Source of the DNA: Pseudogulbenkiania sp. MAI-1 | GTDB taxonomy: Bacteria > Pseudomonadota > Gammaproteobacteria > Burkholderiales > Chromobacteriaceae | Assembly (NCBI RefSeq): GCF_000527175.1 | Contig: NZ_AZUR01000001.1 | Span: 1,399,011-1,463,010 of the forward strand | Reading direction: 5' to 3' | Length of the DNA: 64,000 bases | Shown: positions 26,518 to 37,229 of the stretch, one piece after another | Numbering within the stretch: position 1 is the first letter of the stretch | How the letters are laid out: every line of letters starts with the position of its first letter | Notes under the pieces: model-generated | Databases searched by the model: none | The model's input: only the letters and a program-made list of their open reading frames with translations | Told to the model about the DNA's origin: nothing | Program-made: the position numbers and the translations under genes

Positions 26518-28827
26518 GTGAAATGGCTTGCATGGTGTCTGCTGGCCTTGCTGCCCACCACTTTGCTCGGCGCGACGCCGCCATCGTGGGAGCCGCTGGA
26601 GGCGGCAGTGCGTGCCCAGATTCAGGCCGAGCGCATGCCGGGGGCCGTCGTCATCGTCGGCGATGCCCGCGGCGTGCTCTACCGGCAGGCGTTCGGCACG
26701 CGCGGCCCGCCCAGCGAGCGCATGACCGAAGACACCATTTTCGACCTCGCCTCGCTGACCAAGGCCGTCGCCACCACCACGGCTGTGCTGCAGCTGGCGG
26801 AGCGGCACCAGCTGACGCTGGATCAGTCGGCGGCGCGCTACTGGCCGGAATTTGCCGGAGAGGGCAAGGGGGACATCACGGTGCGGCAGTTGCTGGCGCA
26901 TAGCTCCGGTCTGCCGGTCGGGCTGGATCTGGGCGGCAGCGGTGTGGACCGCGAGGAGATGCTGCGCCGCATTCTCGCCGTCCGCCCGGTGGCCGAGCCG
27001 GGGCGGCAGGTGCTCTACAGCGACATCAATTTCGAGGTGCTCGGCGTGCTGGTGGAGCGCGTCAGCGGCGAACCGCTGGAAGTCTACTGCCAGCGCCATA
27101 TCTTCCAGCCGCTCGGCATGCACGACAGCGGCTTTCTGCCGCCCGAGAGCCGGGCTGCCCGCATCGCGCCAACGTCAGTCAATCTGCCGCGCGGACAGGT
27201 GCACGACCCGGCGGCGGCGCTGATGGGCGGGGTATCCGGCCATGCCGGACTGTTCTCCAGCGCCGATGACCTGGCCTTGTTTGCCCAGATGCTGCTCAAC
27301 GAGGGTCGTCAGGGACTGCAGCAGATTTTGCAGCCGCAGAGCGTGGCACTACTGTTCCAGCCGCAATCGCCGACCGGGGCACCGGGCTGGCGCGGGGCCG
27401 GCTGGGCGCTGGATGCGCCGCTGGTCGCCAACCGCGACGTCTTGCCTCCGGTCGGCATGATCGGACACACCGGCTTCGCGGGTACCGGCCTGTGGATCGA
27501 CCGCGTCACGCAACGCTTCCTGATCGTGCTCAGCAACCGCGTCTATCTGGCAGGCAGCGGCGATGCCCAGCCGCTGCGCCGGCAGTTGCTGGCATTGCTG
27601 GCGAGCCTCGAGCCGCCGAGGACGCCCGCCGCCATCGCCGCCGACCCGGTGCTGGCCGCCGCCCTGTTGCCGCAGCCGGCGAGTCTGCCAGAGGGCCGCC
27701 CCCAGGTCGACACCGGTATCGATGTGCTGGAGCGGCAGGCGTTTGCCCCGCTGACAGGCTTGCGTGTCGGTCTGATCACCAACCCGAGCGGGGTGGATGC
27801 GCGTGGCTGGCGCACCATCGACCGCCTGCGCTGGGCGCCCGGGGGCAGGCTGGGAGCGATATTCAGCCCGGAGCAGGGGGCGGACAGCGACGGGGCCGGG
27901 AAGGTGGTGATGGAGGCCGAACCGTTCTCCGGTTTGCCCTGGTATCGGCTGTACGGCGCGGCTCGGCGTCCGCCGGCCGCCCTGCTGGCGGGGCTCGACG
28001 CGCTGGTGGTCGATATCCAGGATGCCGGCGTGCGGCCGTATCCCTCCACTCAGGCCTTGCCGGACATCATGGCCGAGGCCGCTGCTCGGGGCCTCCCCGT
28101 GTTCATACTGGACCGGCCCAATCCGCTGGGGGCCGAGCGCGTCGACGGTCCGCTATCCGACGAGGACCCAACCGCGGCCACCGGCACCGTCCCCCTGCCG
28201 CTTCAGCACGGCATGACCCTGGGCGAACTAGCGCGCCTGTTCAACGCCGAAAAGCGACTGGGAACCGATCTGACGGTGATCGCCATGCGGGGTTACCGAC
28301 GGGGCATGAGATTCGAAGAGACTGGGCTTTCCTGGCAGCCGCCGTCGCCCAACTGGCGCACGCTGACCCAGGTGCGGCTCTATCCCGGTATTGCCCTGGT
28401 CGAGGGGGCCAATGTCAGCGTGGGGCGCGGCACGGTCCGGCCGTTCGAATGGCTTGGCGCGCCGTGGATCGATGGGCCGGCGTTGGCCGCTTACCTGAAC
28501 ACCCGCGCCATTCCCGGCGTGCGCTTCGAACCGGCCGAGTTCGTGCCGGACGAGAATCCCTACCGTGGCGAGCGCTGCCAGGGCGTGCGCCTCATCCTGA
28601 CCGACCGCCAGGCTCTGCGCGCGCCCCTGCTGGGCGTGGAGCTCCTCGGTGCCTTGCAGCGGCTCTATCCGGAGCAATTGCACCTTGCGCCCCCAACCAA
28701 CACGCCCGACGTGCGCGAAATCCTGGGCGACTTGGCGCGGGGGAAGGTCCCGCGCCGCATCGCTGCGGACTGGCTGCCTGCGCTGCAGCGTTTCCGCGAG
28801 CGGCGGGCGTCCTACCTGCTGTATTGA
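26518..28827 (+). CDS. fused serine hydrolase (beta-lactamase fold) / NamZ-like (DUF1343) peptidoglycan enzyme
   Basis: 769 residues from a GTG with AGGGGAG upstream. Residues 1-19 are a signal peptide. Residues ~25-365 are a class-C beta-lactamase/CubicO-type serine hydrolase with SLTK (Ser79, Lys82), YSD (Tyr167) and HTG (His317). Residues ~395-769 are a DUF1343 domain, the NamZ exo-N-acetylmuramidase family (GLITNPSGVD, DIQDAGVRPYPS, DRPNPLG, GANVSVGRGT). In Bacillus the separate genes amiE and namZ are neighbours in muropeptide recycling, which supports a fused amidase-muramidase. The usual SPEHG signature reads SPEQG here. No other recycling genes are adjacent. Confidence 0.85.
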   Translation: MKWLAWCLLALLPTTLLGATPPSWEPLEAAVRAQIQAERMPGAVVIVGDARGVLYRQAFGTRGPPSERMTEDTIFDLASLTKAVATTTAVLQLAERHQLTLDQSAARYWPEFAGEGKGDITVRQLLAHSSGLPVGLDLGGSGVDREEMLRRILAVRPVAEPGRQVLYSDINFEVLGVLVERVSGEPLEVYCQRHIFQPLGMHDSGFLPPESRAARIAPTSVNLPRGQVHDPAAALMGGVSGHAGLFSSADDLALFAQMLLNEGRQGLQQILQPQSVALLFQPQSPTGAPGWRGAGWALDAPLVANRDVLPPVGMIGHTGFAGTGLWIDRVTQRFLIVLSNRVYLAGSGDAQPLRRQLLALLASLEPPRTPAAIAADPVLAAALLPQPASLPEGRPQVDTGIDVLERQAFAPLTGLRVGLITNPSGVDARGWRTIDRLRWAPGGRLGAIFSPEQGADSDGAGKVVMEAEPFSGLPWYRLYGAARRPPAALLAGLDALVVDIQDAGVRPYPSTQALPDIMAEAAARGLPVFILDRPNPLGAERVDGPLSDEDPTAATGTVPLPLQHGMTLGELARLFNAEKRLGTDLTVIAMRGYRRGMRFEETGLSWQPPSPNWRTLTQVRLYPGIALVEGANVSVGRGTVRPFEWLGAPWIDGPALAAYLNTRAIPGVRFEPAEFVPDENPYRGERCQGVRLILTDRQALRAPLLGVELLGALQRLYPEQLHLAPPTNTPDVREILGDLARGKVPRRIAADWLPALQRFRERRASYLLY

Positions 28828-28841
28828 TCGATGAGATGAAC

Positions 28842-28867
28842 AAAAAAAGACCCCCGCAAGCGGGGGC
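28842..28867 (-). terminator. minus-strand terminator after sdaA
   Basis: On the minus strand GCCCCCGCTTGCGGGGGT is followed by CTTTTTTT. It lies about 45 bases past the sdaA stop and also faces the end of the NamZ-fusion gene. Confidence 0.88.
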
Positions 28868-28911
28868 ACAGGGACGTCAGAGGATATAGAGTCGAGGCGG
28901 GCGCTCGCCGG

Positions 28912-30312
<1,401 letters not shown>

Positions 30313-30451
30313 GGTTGCTTCTCTTGCTATGGCACCCCATGCGGCGGGGTGCCTGATGAATTCGGGAGACGATCCCCGGCCGTTTCCGGCCGGGGCGAAA
30401 CTTCTCTCCTGGTCACGATCCTGCCGTACGGTCCGAGCGGGGCCTTTTGAT

Positions 30452-30482
30452 GATGGGTTTCGCTGTGCTCCACCCATCCTAC
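30452..30482 (-). repeat. REP-like palindromic element between glyA and sdaA
   Basis: On the minus strand it begins GTAGGATGGGTGGAGC and closes CGAAACCCATC, so GATGGGT and ACCCATC pair. The GTAGG head is what RAYT-associated REP sequences usually have. A further partial copy (CCCATCCTAC) follows at 30491-30500. Confidence 0.65.
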
Positions 30483-30503
30483 AAACTCAACCCATCCTAC
30501 GAG

Positions 30504-30529
30504 CCGCTCGCGACGGATCGTGAGTCAGG
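30504..30529 (-). repeat. 26-base dispersed repeat, diverged copy 2
   Basis: On the minus strand it reads CCTGACTCACGATC then CGTCGCGAGCGG. This is the diverged form of the element at 20261 and 36044, placed directly after the glyA stop. Confidence 0.55.
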
Positions 30530-30530
30530 A

Positions 30531-31787
30531 TTAACCGCGGTACACCGGGAAGGCCGCGCACAGCTCGGCCACTTGGTGGCGCACGCGCTCGATCACCGCC
30601 GGGTTCTCGATGTCATCGAGAATGTCGCAGATCCAGCCGGCCACGCGTTCCACCTCGGCTTCCTTGAAGCCGCGGGTGGTCACGGCCGGGGTGCCGATGC
30701 GGATGCCGCTGGTGACGAACGGGCTTTGCGGGTCGTTCGGCACGGCGTTCTTGTTCACGGTGATGTGCGCCGCACCCAGCGCCGCGTCGGCTGCCTTGCC
30801 AGTCAGGCCCTGGTTGATCAGCGACAGCAGGAACAGGTGATCGTCCGTCTTGTTGGACACCACGCTGTAACCGCGGTTCTGGAACACCTTGACCATGGCG
30901 CGGGCGTTGGCGATGACCTGCTGTTGGTAGGCCTTGAACTCCGGCTGCTGCGCCTCGAGGAAGGCCACCGCCTTGGCGGCGATGACGTGCATCAGCGGGC
31001 CGCCCTGAATGCCGGGGAAGACCAGCGAGCTGAACTTCTTCTCCAGTTCCGGGTTGCTCTTGCACAGGATCAGGCCGCCGCGCGGGCCGCGCAGGGTCTT
31101 GTGGGTGGTGGTGGTGACAACGTCGGCGAACGGCACCGGGTTCGGGTACAGGCCGGCGGCAACCAGGCCCGCCACGTGGGCCATGTCGACGAACAGGTAG
31201 GCGCCGACGCTATCGGCGATCTCGCGGAAGCGGGCGAAGTCGAGCACCAGGGAGTAGGCGGAGAAGCCGGCCACGATCATCTTCGGCTTGTGCTCCTGGG
31301 CCAGGCGCGCCACTTCGTCGTAGTCGATCTCGCCGGTTTCCGGGTTGAGGCCGTATTGCACCGAGTTGTAGATCTTGCCGGAGAAGTTGACCTTGGCGCC
31401 GTGGGTGAGGTGGCCGCCGTGCGCCAGGCTCATGCCGAGCACGGTGTCGTGCGGCTCCAGCAGCGCCATGTAGACCGCGGCGTTGGCCTGGCTGCCGGAG
31501 TGCGGCTGCACGTTGGCGTAGTCGGCGCCGAACAGTTGCTTGGCACGGTCGATGGCGAGCTGCTCGACCACGTCGACGTGCTCGCAGCCGCCGTAGTAGC
31601 GCTTGCCGGGGTAGCCTTCGGCGTATTTGTTGGTGAGTTGCGAACCCTGAGCCTGCATCACGCGTGGGCTGGTGTAGTTTTCGGAGGCGATCAGCTCGAT
31701 GTGATCTTCCTGGCGCTGGCGCTCGGCCTCCAGCGCGTTCCACAGGGCGTCGTCGAAGCCGGCAATCTGCATATCCTGGGTAAACAT
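30531..31787 (-). CDS. glyA: serine hydroxymethyltransferase GlyA
   Basis: 418 residues with an AAGGA site. It is the PLP enzyme interconverting glycine plus methylene-THF with serine plus THF. Visible motifs include [20 protein letters not shown], the PLP-lysine segment [16 protein letters not shown], and [16 protein letters not shown]. In this context it consumes the glycine and methylene-THF made by sarcosine oxidase. A tandem glycine riboswitch precedes it, so the sensor is a pathway product. sdaA follows on the same strand. Confidence 0.97.
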   Translation of the reverse strand: MFTQDMQIAGFDDALWNALEAERQRQEDHIELIASENYTSPRVMQAQGSQLTNKYAEGYPGKRYYGGCEHVDVVEQLAIDRAKQLFGADYANVQPHSGSQANAAVYMALLEPHDTVLGMSLAHGGHLTHGAKVNFSGKIYNSVQYGLNPETGEIDYDEVARLAQEHKPKMIVAGFSAYSLVLDFARFREIADSVGAYLFVDMAHVAGLVAAGLYPNPVPFADVVTTTTHKTLRGPRGGLILCKSNPELEKKFSSLVFPGIQGGPLMHVIAAKAVAFLEAQQPEFKAYQQQVIANARAMVKVFQNRGYSVVSNKTDDHLFLLSLINQGLTGKAADAALGAAHITVNKNAVPNDPQSPFVTSGIRIGTPAVTTRGFKEAEVERVAGWICDILDDIENPAVIERVRHQVAELCAAFPVYRG

Positions 31788-31941
31788 GGTGTGTCCTTAG
31801 TTGTTGCAGGGCCGGCGGCCAATGGCGGCCGCCGCGTACCCGGTCGATAGAGTCGACCTGCGGCCCGCAGAGGGCAGGGAAGGGGATGAACGGCAGGCGC
31901 AGGGCACGGACGCGGGTCCCCATCCGACACAGGTCAGATGA

Positions 31942-32124
31942 CGCCCCCTCTGTCCTTTTGCCTGAGAGATTGAGGCGGGCGACGGGCGCCCGGCCATGCT
32001 TCCTTCGGCGAGGCCTCACGGGCCTTCTCTCCAGAGAGCCGAACGACATTGCGGTTCTTTTGCCTGAGAGTTTCTGGGGCGATACCCCTTCGGCGCCACC
32101 GCTCAAGGTGGTCTCTCCCGCAAT
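31942..32124 (-). ncRNA. tandem glycine riboswitch (two aptamers) upstream of glyA
   Basis: Reading the minus strand, aptamer 1 (about 32124-32053) opens GCGGGAGAGACC, contains GCCGAAGGGG and closes CTCTCAGGCAAAAGAACCGC. Aptamer 2 (about 32040-31942) opens CTCTGGAGAGAAGGCC, contains GCCGAAGGAAGC and closes CTCTCAGGCAAAAGGACAGA. These are the diagnostic conserved cores of the gcvT-type glycine aptamer, and the short linker is typical of tandem ones. About 150 bases separate it from the glyA start, leaving room for an expression platform whose mechanism I did not resolve. Confidence 0.95.
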
Positions 32125-32393
32125 GTTTGACGCGGCTGGTGCCGAATCTAGAGATGCCGCCGCAGGCTGTCAACGTGATTCGTCGCGCCTTGCCGATTGT
32201 GGCAATGCACAAAAAGACGCCTGGCGGGGCGCCAATGGGCCGGCGCGGCCCGGCGGCGGGGGGAATAGTCGGATCGGTGACGAAAGTGGTCGGCTGCTGA
32301 GCTGCCGGGCGGCGGCGTGCCGTACGCGCCCCGGCGACCCTGTCCGGAGGCGGTGTAGGGCCGATGCAACACTCCATCGGCCCCCTCTTGCGG

Positions 32394-33239
32394 TCACGCC
32401 ACGGCGGGGTCGGCGTGCCTCAGCGCGGTGCCGGGTGTCAGGAGTTCCTGATGCAACCGCACCACGTCGCCGATGATCAGCAGGGCCGGTGGCCGTATCC
32501 CGGCTGCCGCGATGCGCTCGGGCAGGGTGGCGAGATCGGCGCTGACGATGCGCTGCTGGGGCGTGGTGGCGCGCTCGACCACCGCTGCCGGCGTGTTGCC
32601 GGGGCGGCCGTGGCGCATCAGCTCGGCGCAGATGCGTTCCGCCTCGGAAAGCCCCATATACACCACCACGGTCTCTTCCGCGCCGGTGTGGCGCGCCCAC
32701 TCCAGCTCGTCTTCCCCCTCGCGGCGGTGACCGGTGACGAGGCTCACGCCCTGGGCGTAGTCGCGGTGGGTGAGCGGCATCAGTCCCATCGCCGCGGCGC
32801 CACAGGCGGCGGTGATGCCGGGGATCACTTCACAGCGGATGCCGGCGGCGGCCAGGGCCTGGATTTCTTCGCCGCCCCGGCCGAACAGGAACGGATCGCC
32901 GCCCTTGAGCCGGACCACGCGCCGTCCCTGCCTGGCCTCGCGCACCAGCAGCGCATTGATCTCGTCCTGCGGCAGGGTGTGGCGGCTGGCCTCCTTGCCG
33001 ACGTCGATGCGCCAGGCCGTGGGCGGGACCAGCGCGATGACCGCCGCGTCGACCAGGTGGTCGTACAGCACCACCTCGGCGCGCTGCAAGCGGGCGAGCC
33101 CTTTCACCGTGAGCAGTTCCGGGTCGCCGGGGCCGGCCCCCACCAGACAGACCGAGCCGGGCGGGAAGTCGTCATTCGGGGAAACGGCAGGCGGCGTTCC
33201 GGGGAGCGTCAGGAGGGGGAGCGGATCGGGAGGGTTCAT
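32394..33239 (-). CDS. nirE: uroporphyrinogen-III C-methyltransferase (NirE/CobA type)
   Basis: 281 residues from the ATG at 33239, which has GCAGGAGTCC upstream; the frame is open to 33329 but that part overlaps the promoter region. SUMT motifs: VCLVGAGPGDPELLTVKG, VRLKGGDPFLFGRGGEE, VIPGITAACGAAA and VVYMGLSEAE. It makes precorrin-2, the precursor of siroheme and heme d1. It lies divergent from norCB with an FNR box between them, and the nir operon here has no other nirE, so a heme d1 role is likely. CobA is the alternative name if it serves siroheme or cobalamin. Confidence 0.85.
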   Translation of the reverse strand: MNPPDPLPLLTLPGTPPAVSPNDDFPPGSVCLVGAGPGDPELLTVKGLARLQRAEVVLYDHLVDAAVIALVPPTAWRIDVGKEASRHTLPQDEINALLVREARQGRRVVRLKGGDPFLFGRGGEEIQALAAAGIRCEVIPGITAACGAAAMGLMPLTHRDYAQGVSLVTGHRREGEDELEWARHTGAEETVVVYMGLSEAERICAELMRHGRPGNTPAAVVERATTPQQRIVSADLATLPERIAAAGIRPPALLIIGDVVRLHQELLTPGTALRHADPAVA

Positions 33240-33303
33240 GCTGGACTCCTGCACAAGGTGATGACAATGGCGCAAGTGTAGGAACGGCGCGGTCTGGAAA
33301 TCG

Positions 33304-33317
33304 TTGATGCGCATCAA
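33304..33317. promoter_or_regulatory. FNR/Dnr box between nirE and norC
   Basis: TTGATGCGCATCAA is a perfect palindrome matching the FNR consensus. It lies 65 bases before the nirE start and 76 before norC, so one dimer could serve both divergent promoters. The identical 14-mer precedes nirS at 39110. Confidence 0.85.
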
Positions 33318-33392
33318 TTCCTTAAACATGTATCGCCTATACAGTTTCGTTCAGGCACCGGGTGTTTCCGGTGATTCGTGATAGGAGGCCGT

Positions 33393-33818
33393 ATGAGCGC
33401 CAGCTTCACCAAGTCGACCGCCCGCAATATTTTTTATGGTGGGGCGGTGTTTTTCTTTCTGTTGTTCATCGCATTGACCGTCGATACCACCCAGGCGCTG
33501 CCCAAGCGCGACAACCGCGCCAACCTGACCGAGCAGGTGGCGCGCGGCAAGAACATCTGGGAGACCCGCAACTGTATCGGCTGTCACACCCTGCTGGGCG
33601 AGGGAGCTTACTTCGCGCCGGAGTTGGGCAATGTCTACAAGCGCCGCGGGCCGGAGTTCATCAAGGCCTGGATCAAGGGCCAGCCGACCGGCGCGCCGGG
33701 CCGTCGTCAGATGCCGCAATTCCATCTGACCGATGGCGAGCTGGACGATCTGGTTGCCTTCCTCAAGTACAGCTCCGAGATCAATACCAACAACTGGCCG
33801 CCCAACGTTGAAGGTTGA
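33393..33818 (+). CDS. norC: nitric oxide reductase cytochrome c subunit NorC
   Basis: 141 residues from the ATG at 33393 with AGGAGG upstream. One membrane anchor (residues ~13-31) is followed by a periplasmic cytochrome c domain with Cys61-x2-Cys64-His65 (CIGCHT) and an axial-ligand Met107 in RRQMPQF. It donates electrons to the NorB active site for reduction of NO to N2O. norB follows 45 bases downstream. Confidence 0.95.
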   Translation: MSASFTKSTARNIFYGGAVFFFLLFIALTVDTTQALPKRDNRANLTEQVARGKNIWETRNCIGCHTLLGEGAYFAPELGNVYKRRGPEFIKAWIKGQPTGAPGRRQMPQFHLTDGELDDLVAFLKYSSEINTNNWPPNVEG

Positions 33819-33836
33819 GGCCGTCAAGCTGGATGA

Positions 33837-35309
<1,473 letters not shown>

Positions 35310-35320
35310 GTGTGTGGCTG

Positions 35321-35357
35321 AAGGCGGCCCGAGTGGTTTCGGGGCCGCCTTTTTTTA
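35321..35357 (+). terminator. terminator after norB
   Basis: AAGGCGGCCCG pairs with CGGGGCCGCCTT and is followed by TTTTTT, 12 bases past the norB stop. Confidence 0.88.
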
Positions 35358-35371
35358 TCGGGGGCCGGTCA

Positions 35372-35384
35372 CTCTCTGTCGCGA
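35372..35384 (+). repeat. partial copy of the 26-base dispersed repeat
   Basis: CTCTCTGTCGCGAGG carries the conserved right half of the element found whole at 20261 and 36044; the left half is missing. Confidence 0.45.
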
Positions 35385-35426
35385 GGGCTCGCGGTGGAAA
35401 GCAGGGCCGGCTCCGGGGAGGAAAAC

Positions 35427-36017
35427 ATGAACCAGACCGTGGCAATGCCGGTTTCGGCCAACCCGCGCGAGGTGCCGGGCGATCTGGCGATGTGGTTCTT
35501 CATCCTGGCCGAGCTGCTGGTGTTCGGCGTGTTCTTTCTCGCCTACGGCTACTCGCGTGCGCACGACCCGGCCACCTTTGCCGCCGGCCAGCGGCAACTG
35601 GGCCTGGGCTTGGCCACCGTCAACACGCTGCTGCTGATCGGCGGCAGTGCCAGCGTGGCGGCGGCGGTACGGGCGTTCGCGCTTGACCGTCAGCAGAACG
35701 CACAGCGTCTGCTGTGGCTGACGCTGGCGTTGGGGCTCGGTTTCGTGGTGCTCAAGAGCGAGGAATTCGCCGGCAAGTTCGCCGCCGGCATCACGCTGTC
35801 GAGCGACACCTTCTGGATGTTTTACCTGTCGCTGACCTTCTTTCACTTCCTGCACGTCATCCTCGGCATGGTGATCGTCGGCGCGGTGGCGGTGTACGCC
35901 CGCGACGGGCGCTACCGGCCGGGTGCGCTCGCCGGCGTCGAGACCGCCGCCGCCTACTGGCACATGATCGACCTGGTGTGGGTGGTGTTGTTCGCGCTGG
36001 TGTACGTGGCGCGCTAG
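35427..36017 (+). CDS. norE: NorE, cytochrome c oxidase subunit III-like protein
   Basis: 196 residues from the ATG at 35427 (GGGGAGGAAAAC upstream). Five or so membrane helices; the subunit-III family pattern is visible in GDLAMWFFILAELLVFGVFF, SSDTFWMFYLSLTFFHFLHV and AAYWHMIDLVWVVLF. NorE is an accessory protein affecting NO reductase activity; its precise role is unsettled. It is the first of a norE-norF-norQ-norD set behind norB. Confidence 0.88.
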   Translation: MNQTVAMPVSANPREVPGDLAMWFFILAELLVFGVFFLAYGYSRAHDPATFAAGQRQLGLGLATVNTLLLIGGSASVAAAVRAFALDRQQNAQRLLWLTLALGLGFVVLKSEEFAGKFAAGITLSSDTFWMFYLSLTFFHFLHVILGMVIVGAVAVYARDGRYRPGALAGVETAAAYWHMIDLVWVVLFALVYVAR

Positions 36018-36043
36018 GACCCAGCTCTTCACCCCGCTGAGGG

Positions 36044-36069
36044 CCGCTCGCGACAGATCCTGAACAGGT
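36044..36069 (-). repeat. 26-base dispersed repeat, copy 3
   Basis: On the minus strand: ACCTGTTCAGGATC then TGTCGCGAGCGG. Apart from the three-base spacer it matches the copy at 20261 almost perfectly. It lies between norE and norF. Confidence 0.75.
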
Positions 36070-36135
36070 CCTTGGGGTGTGTGCTTTTTCGCTTGCCCCC
36101 GGTCAAGGTGACGCCGGGGGACGACGCGTAAGTTG

Positions 36136-36402
36136 ATGACTATGAACGCTTTGAGAGATTTCTCCGCCGTCTGGTGGGTCTGGCTGTGGCTCACGGTGCT
36201 GACCCTGCTGGCGGCCTTTCTTGCCGAGGCTCACCTGACCCCCGGCCACCTGGCAGTGGCGGCGCTGTCCACCGCCTGGCTCAAGGGTTTGGCCATCGTC
36301 GAGCACTACATGGCCCTGCGCCACGCTCCGGCGTGGCTGCGGCTGGCCGTGCACGGCTGGCTGGCGCTGGTGAGCGCCTTGTTGATCGTCAGTTTCCTTT
36401 AG
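36136..36402 (+). CDS. norF: NorF-like small membrane protein
   Basis: 88 residues with about three membrane helices (VWWVWLWLTVLTLLAAFL; LAVAALSTAWLKGLAIVEHYM; WLRLAVHGWLALVSALLIVSF). The conserved KGLAIVEHYMALRHAP is typical of the cytochrome-oxidase-subunit-IV-like NorF family that accompanies NorE. Start codon is uncertain: TTG 36133, ATG 36136 and ATG 36142 are all in frame without a convincing ribosome site. norQ begins 11 bases after it. Confidence 0.8.
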   Translation: MTMNALRDFSAVWWVWLWLTVLTLLAAFLAEAHLTPGHLAVAALSTAWLKGLAIVEHYMALRHAPAWLRLAVHGWLALVSALLIVSFL

Positions 36403-36412
36403 AAAGAATGCC

Positions 36413-37216
36413 ATGAACGCACCCACCGTTTCGGCCCAACTCGATGTCCCGTTCTACCAGCCGGTCGGCTCCGAATGCGAGCTGTTCGAGGCCGCCTGGC
36501 GCCAGCAGCTGCCGGTGCTGATCAAGGGCCCCACCGGCTGCGGAAAGACCCGTTTCGTCGCCCACATGGCGGCGCGCCTGGGGCTGCCGCTGATCACCGT
36601 GTCCTGCCACGACGACCTGACCGCCGCCGACCTGGTCGGCCGCCACCTGATCGGCGACGGCGCCACCTACTGGAGTGACGGCCCGCTGACCCGCGCGGTG
36701 CGCGAGGGCGGCATCTGCTACCTCGACGAGGTGGTCGAGGCGCGCAAGGACACCACCGTGGTGCTGCACCCGCTCACCGACGACCGGCGCATCCTGCCGA
36801 TCGAACGCACCGGCGAGGTGCTCGAAGCTTCGCCCAATTTCATGCTGGTGGTGTCGTACAACCCCGGCTACCAGCACGTACTGAAGACCCTCAAGCCCTC
36901 GACGCGCCAGCGCTTCGTGGCGATGTCCTTCGATTTTCCGCAGCCCGAGGTGGAAAACGCCGTGGTGATACGCGAGAGCGGCATCGACGCCGCGCGCGCC
37001 GCGCAACTGGTGACGCTGGCCGGGCAACTGCGCCGGCTCACCGGCTACGATCTCGACGAATCGGTCAGCACCCGTCTGCTGGTGTACGCCGCCAAGCTGA
37101 TGGCCGCCGGCATGGCGCCGCGCATCGCCTGCCGCACCGCACTGGCCGAGCCGCTGACCGACGACGCCGACACGCTGGCCGCCTTGCTGGCGGTGATCGA
37201 CACCCAGTTCCCGTAA
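36413..37216 (+). CDS. norQ: NorQ, MoxR/CbbQ-type AAA+ ATPase
   Basis: 267 residues. Walker A GPTGCGKTRF at residues 39-48, Walker B-type GGICYLDEVVEARKDTTVVLHPL near 98-120, and NFMLVVSYNPGYQ, the sensor region. NorQ and NorD form an ATPase/VWA pair thought to insert the non-heme iron into NorB. It lies 14 bases before norD, so the pair is co-translated in sequence. Confidence 0.93.
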   Translation: MNAPTVSAQLDVPFYQPVGSECELFEAAWRQQLPVLIKGPTGCGKTRFVAHMAARLGLPLITVSCHDDLTAADLVGRHLIGDGATYWSDGPLTRAVREGGICYLDEVVEARKDTTVVLHPLTDDRRILPIERTGEVLEASPNFMLVVSYNPGYQHVLKTLKPSTRQRFVAMSFDFPQPEVENAVVIRESGIDAARAAQLVTLAGQLRRLTGYDLDESVSTRLLVYAAKLMAAGMAPRIACRTALAEPLTDDADTLAALLAVIDTQFP

Positions 37217-37229
37217 ACGAGGTGCCGAC

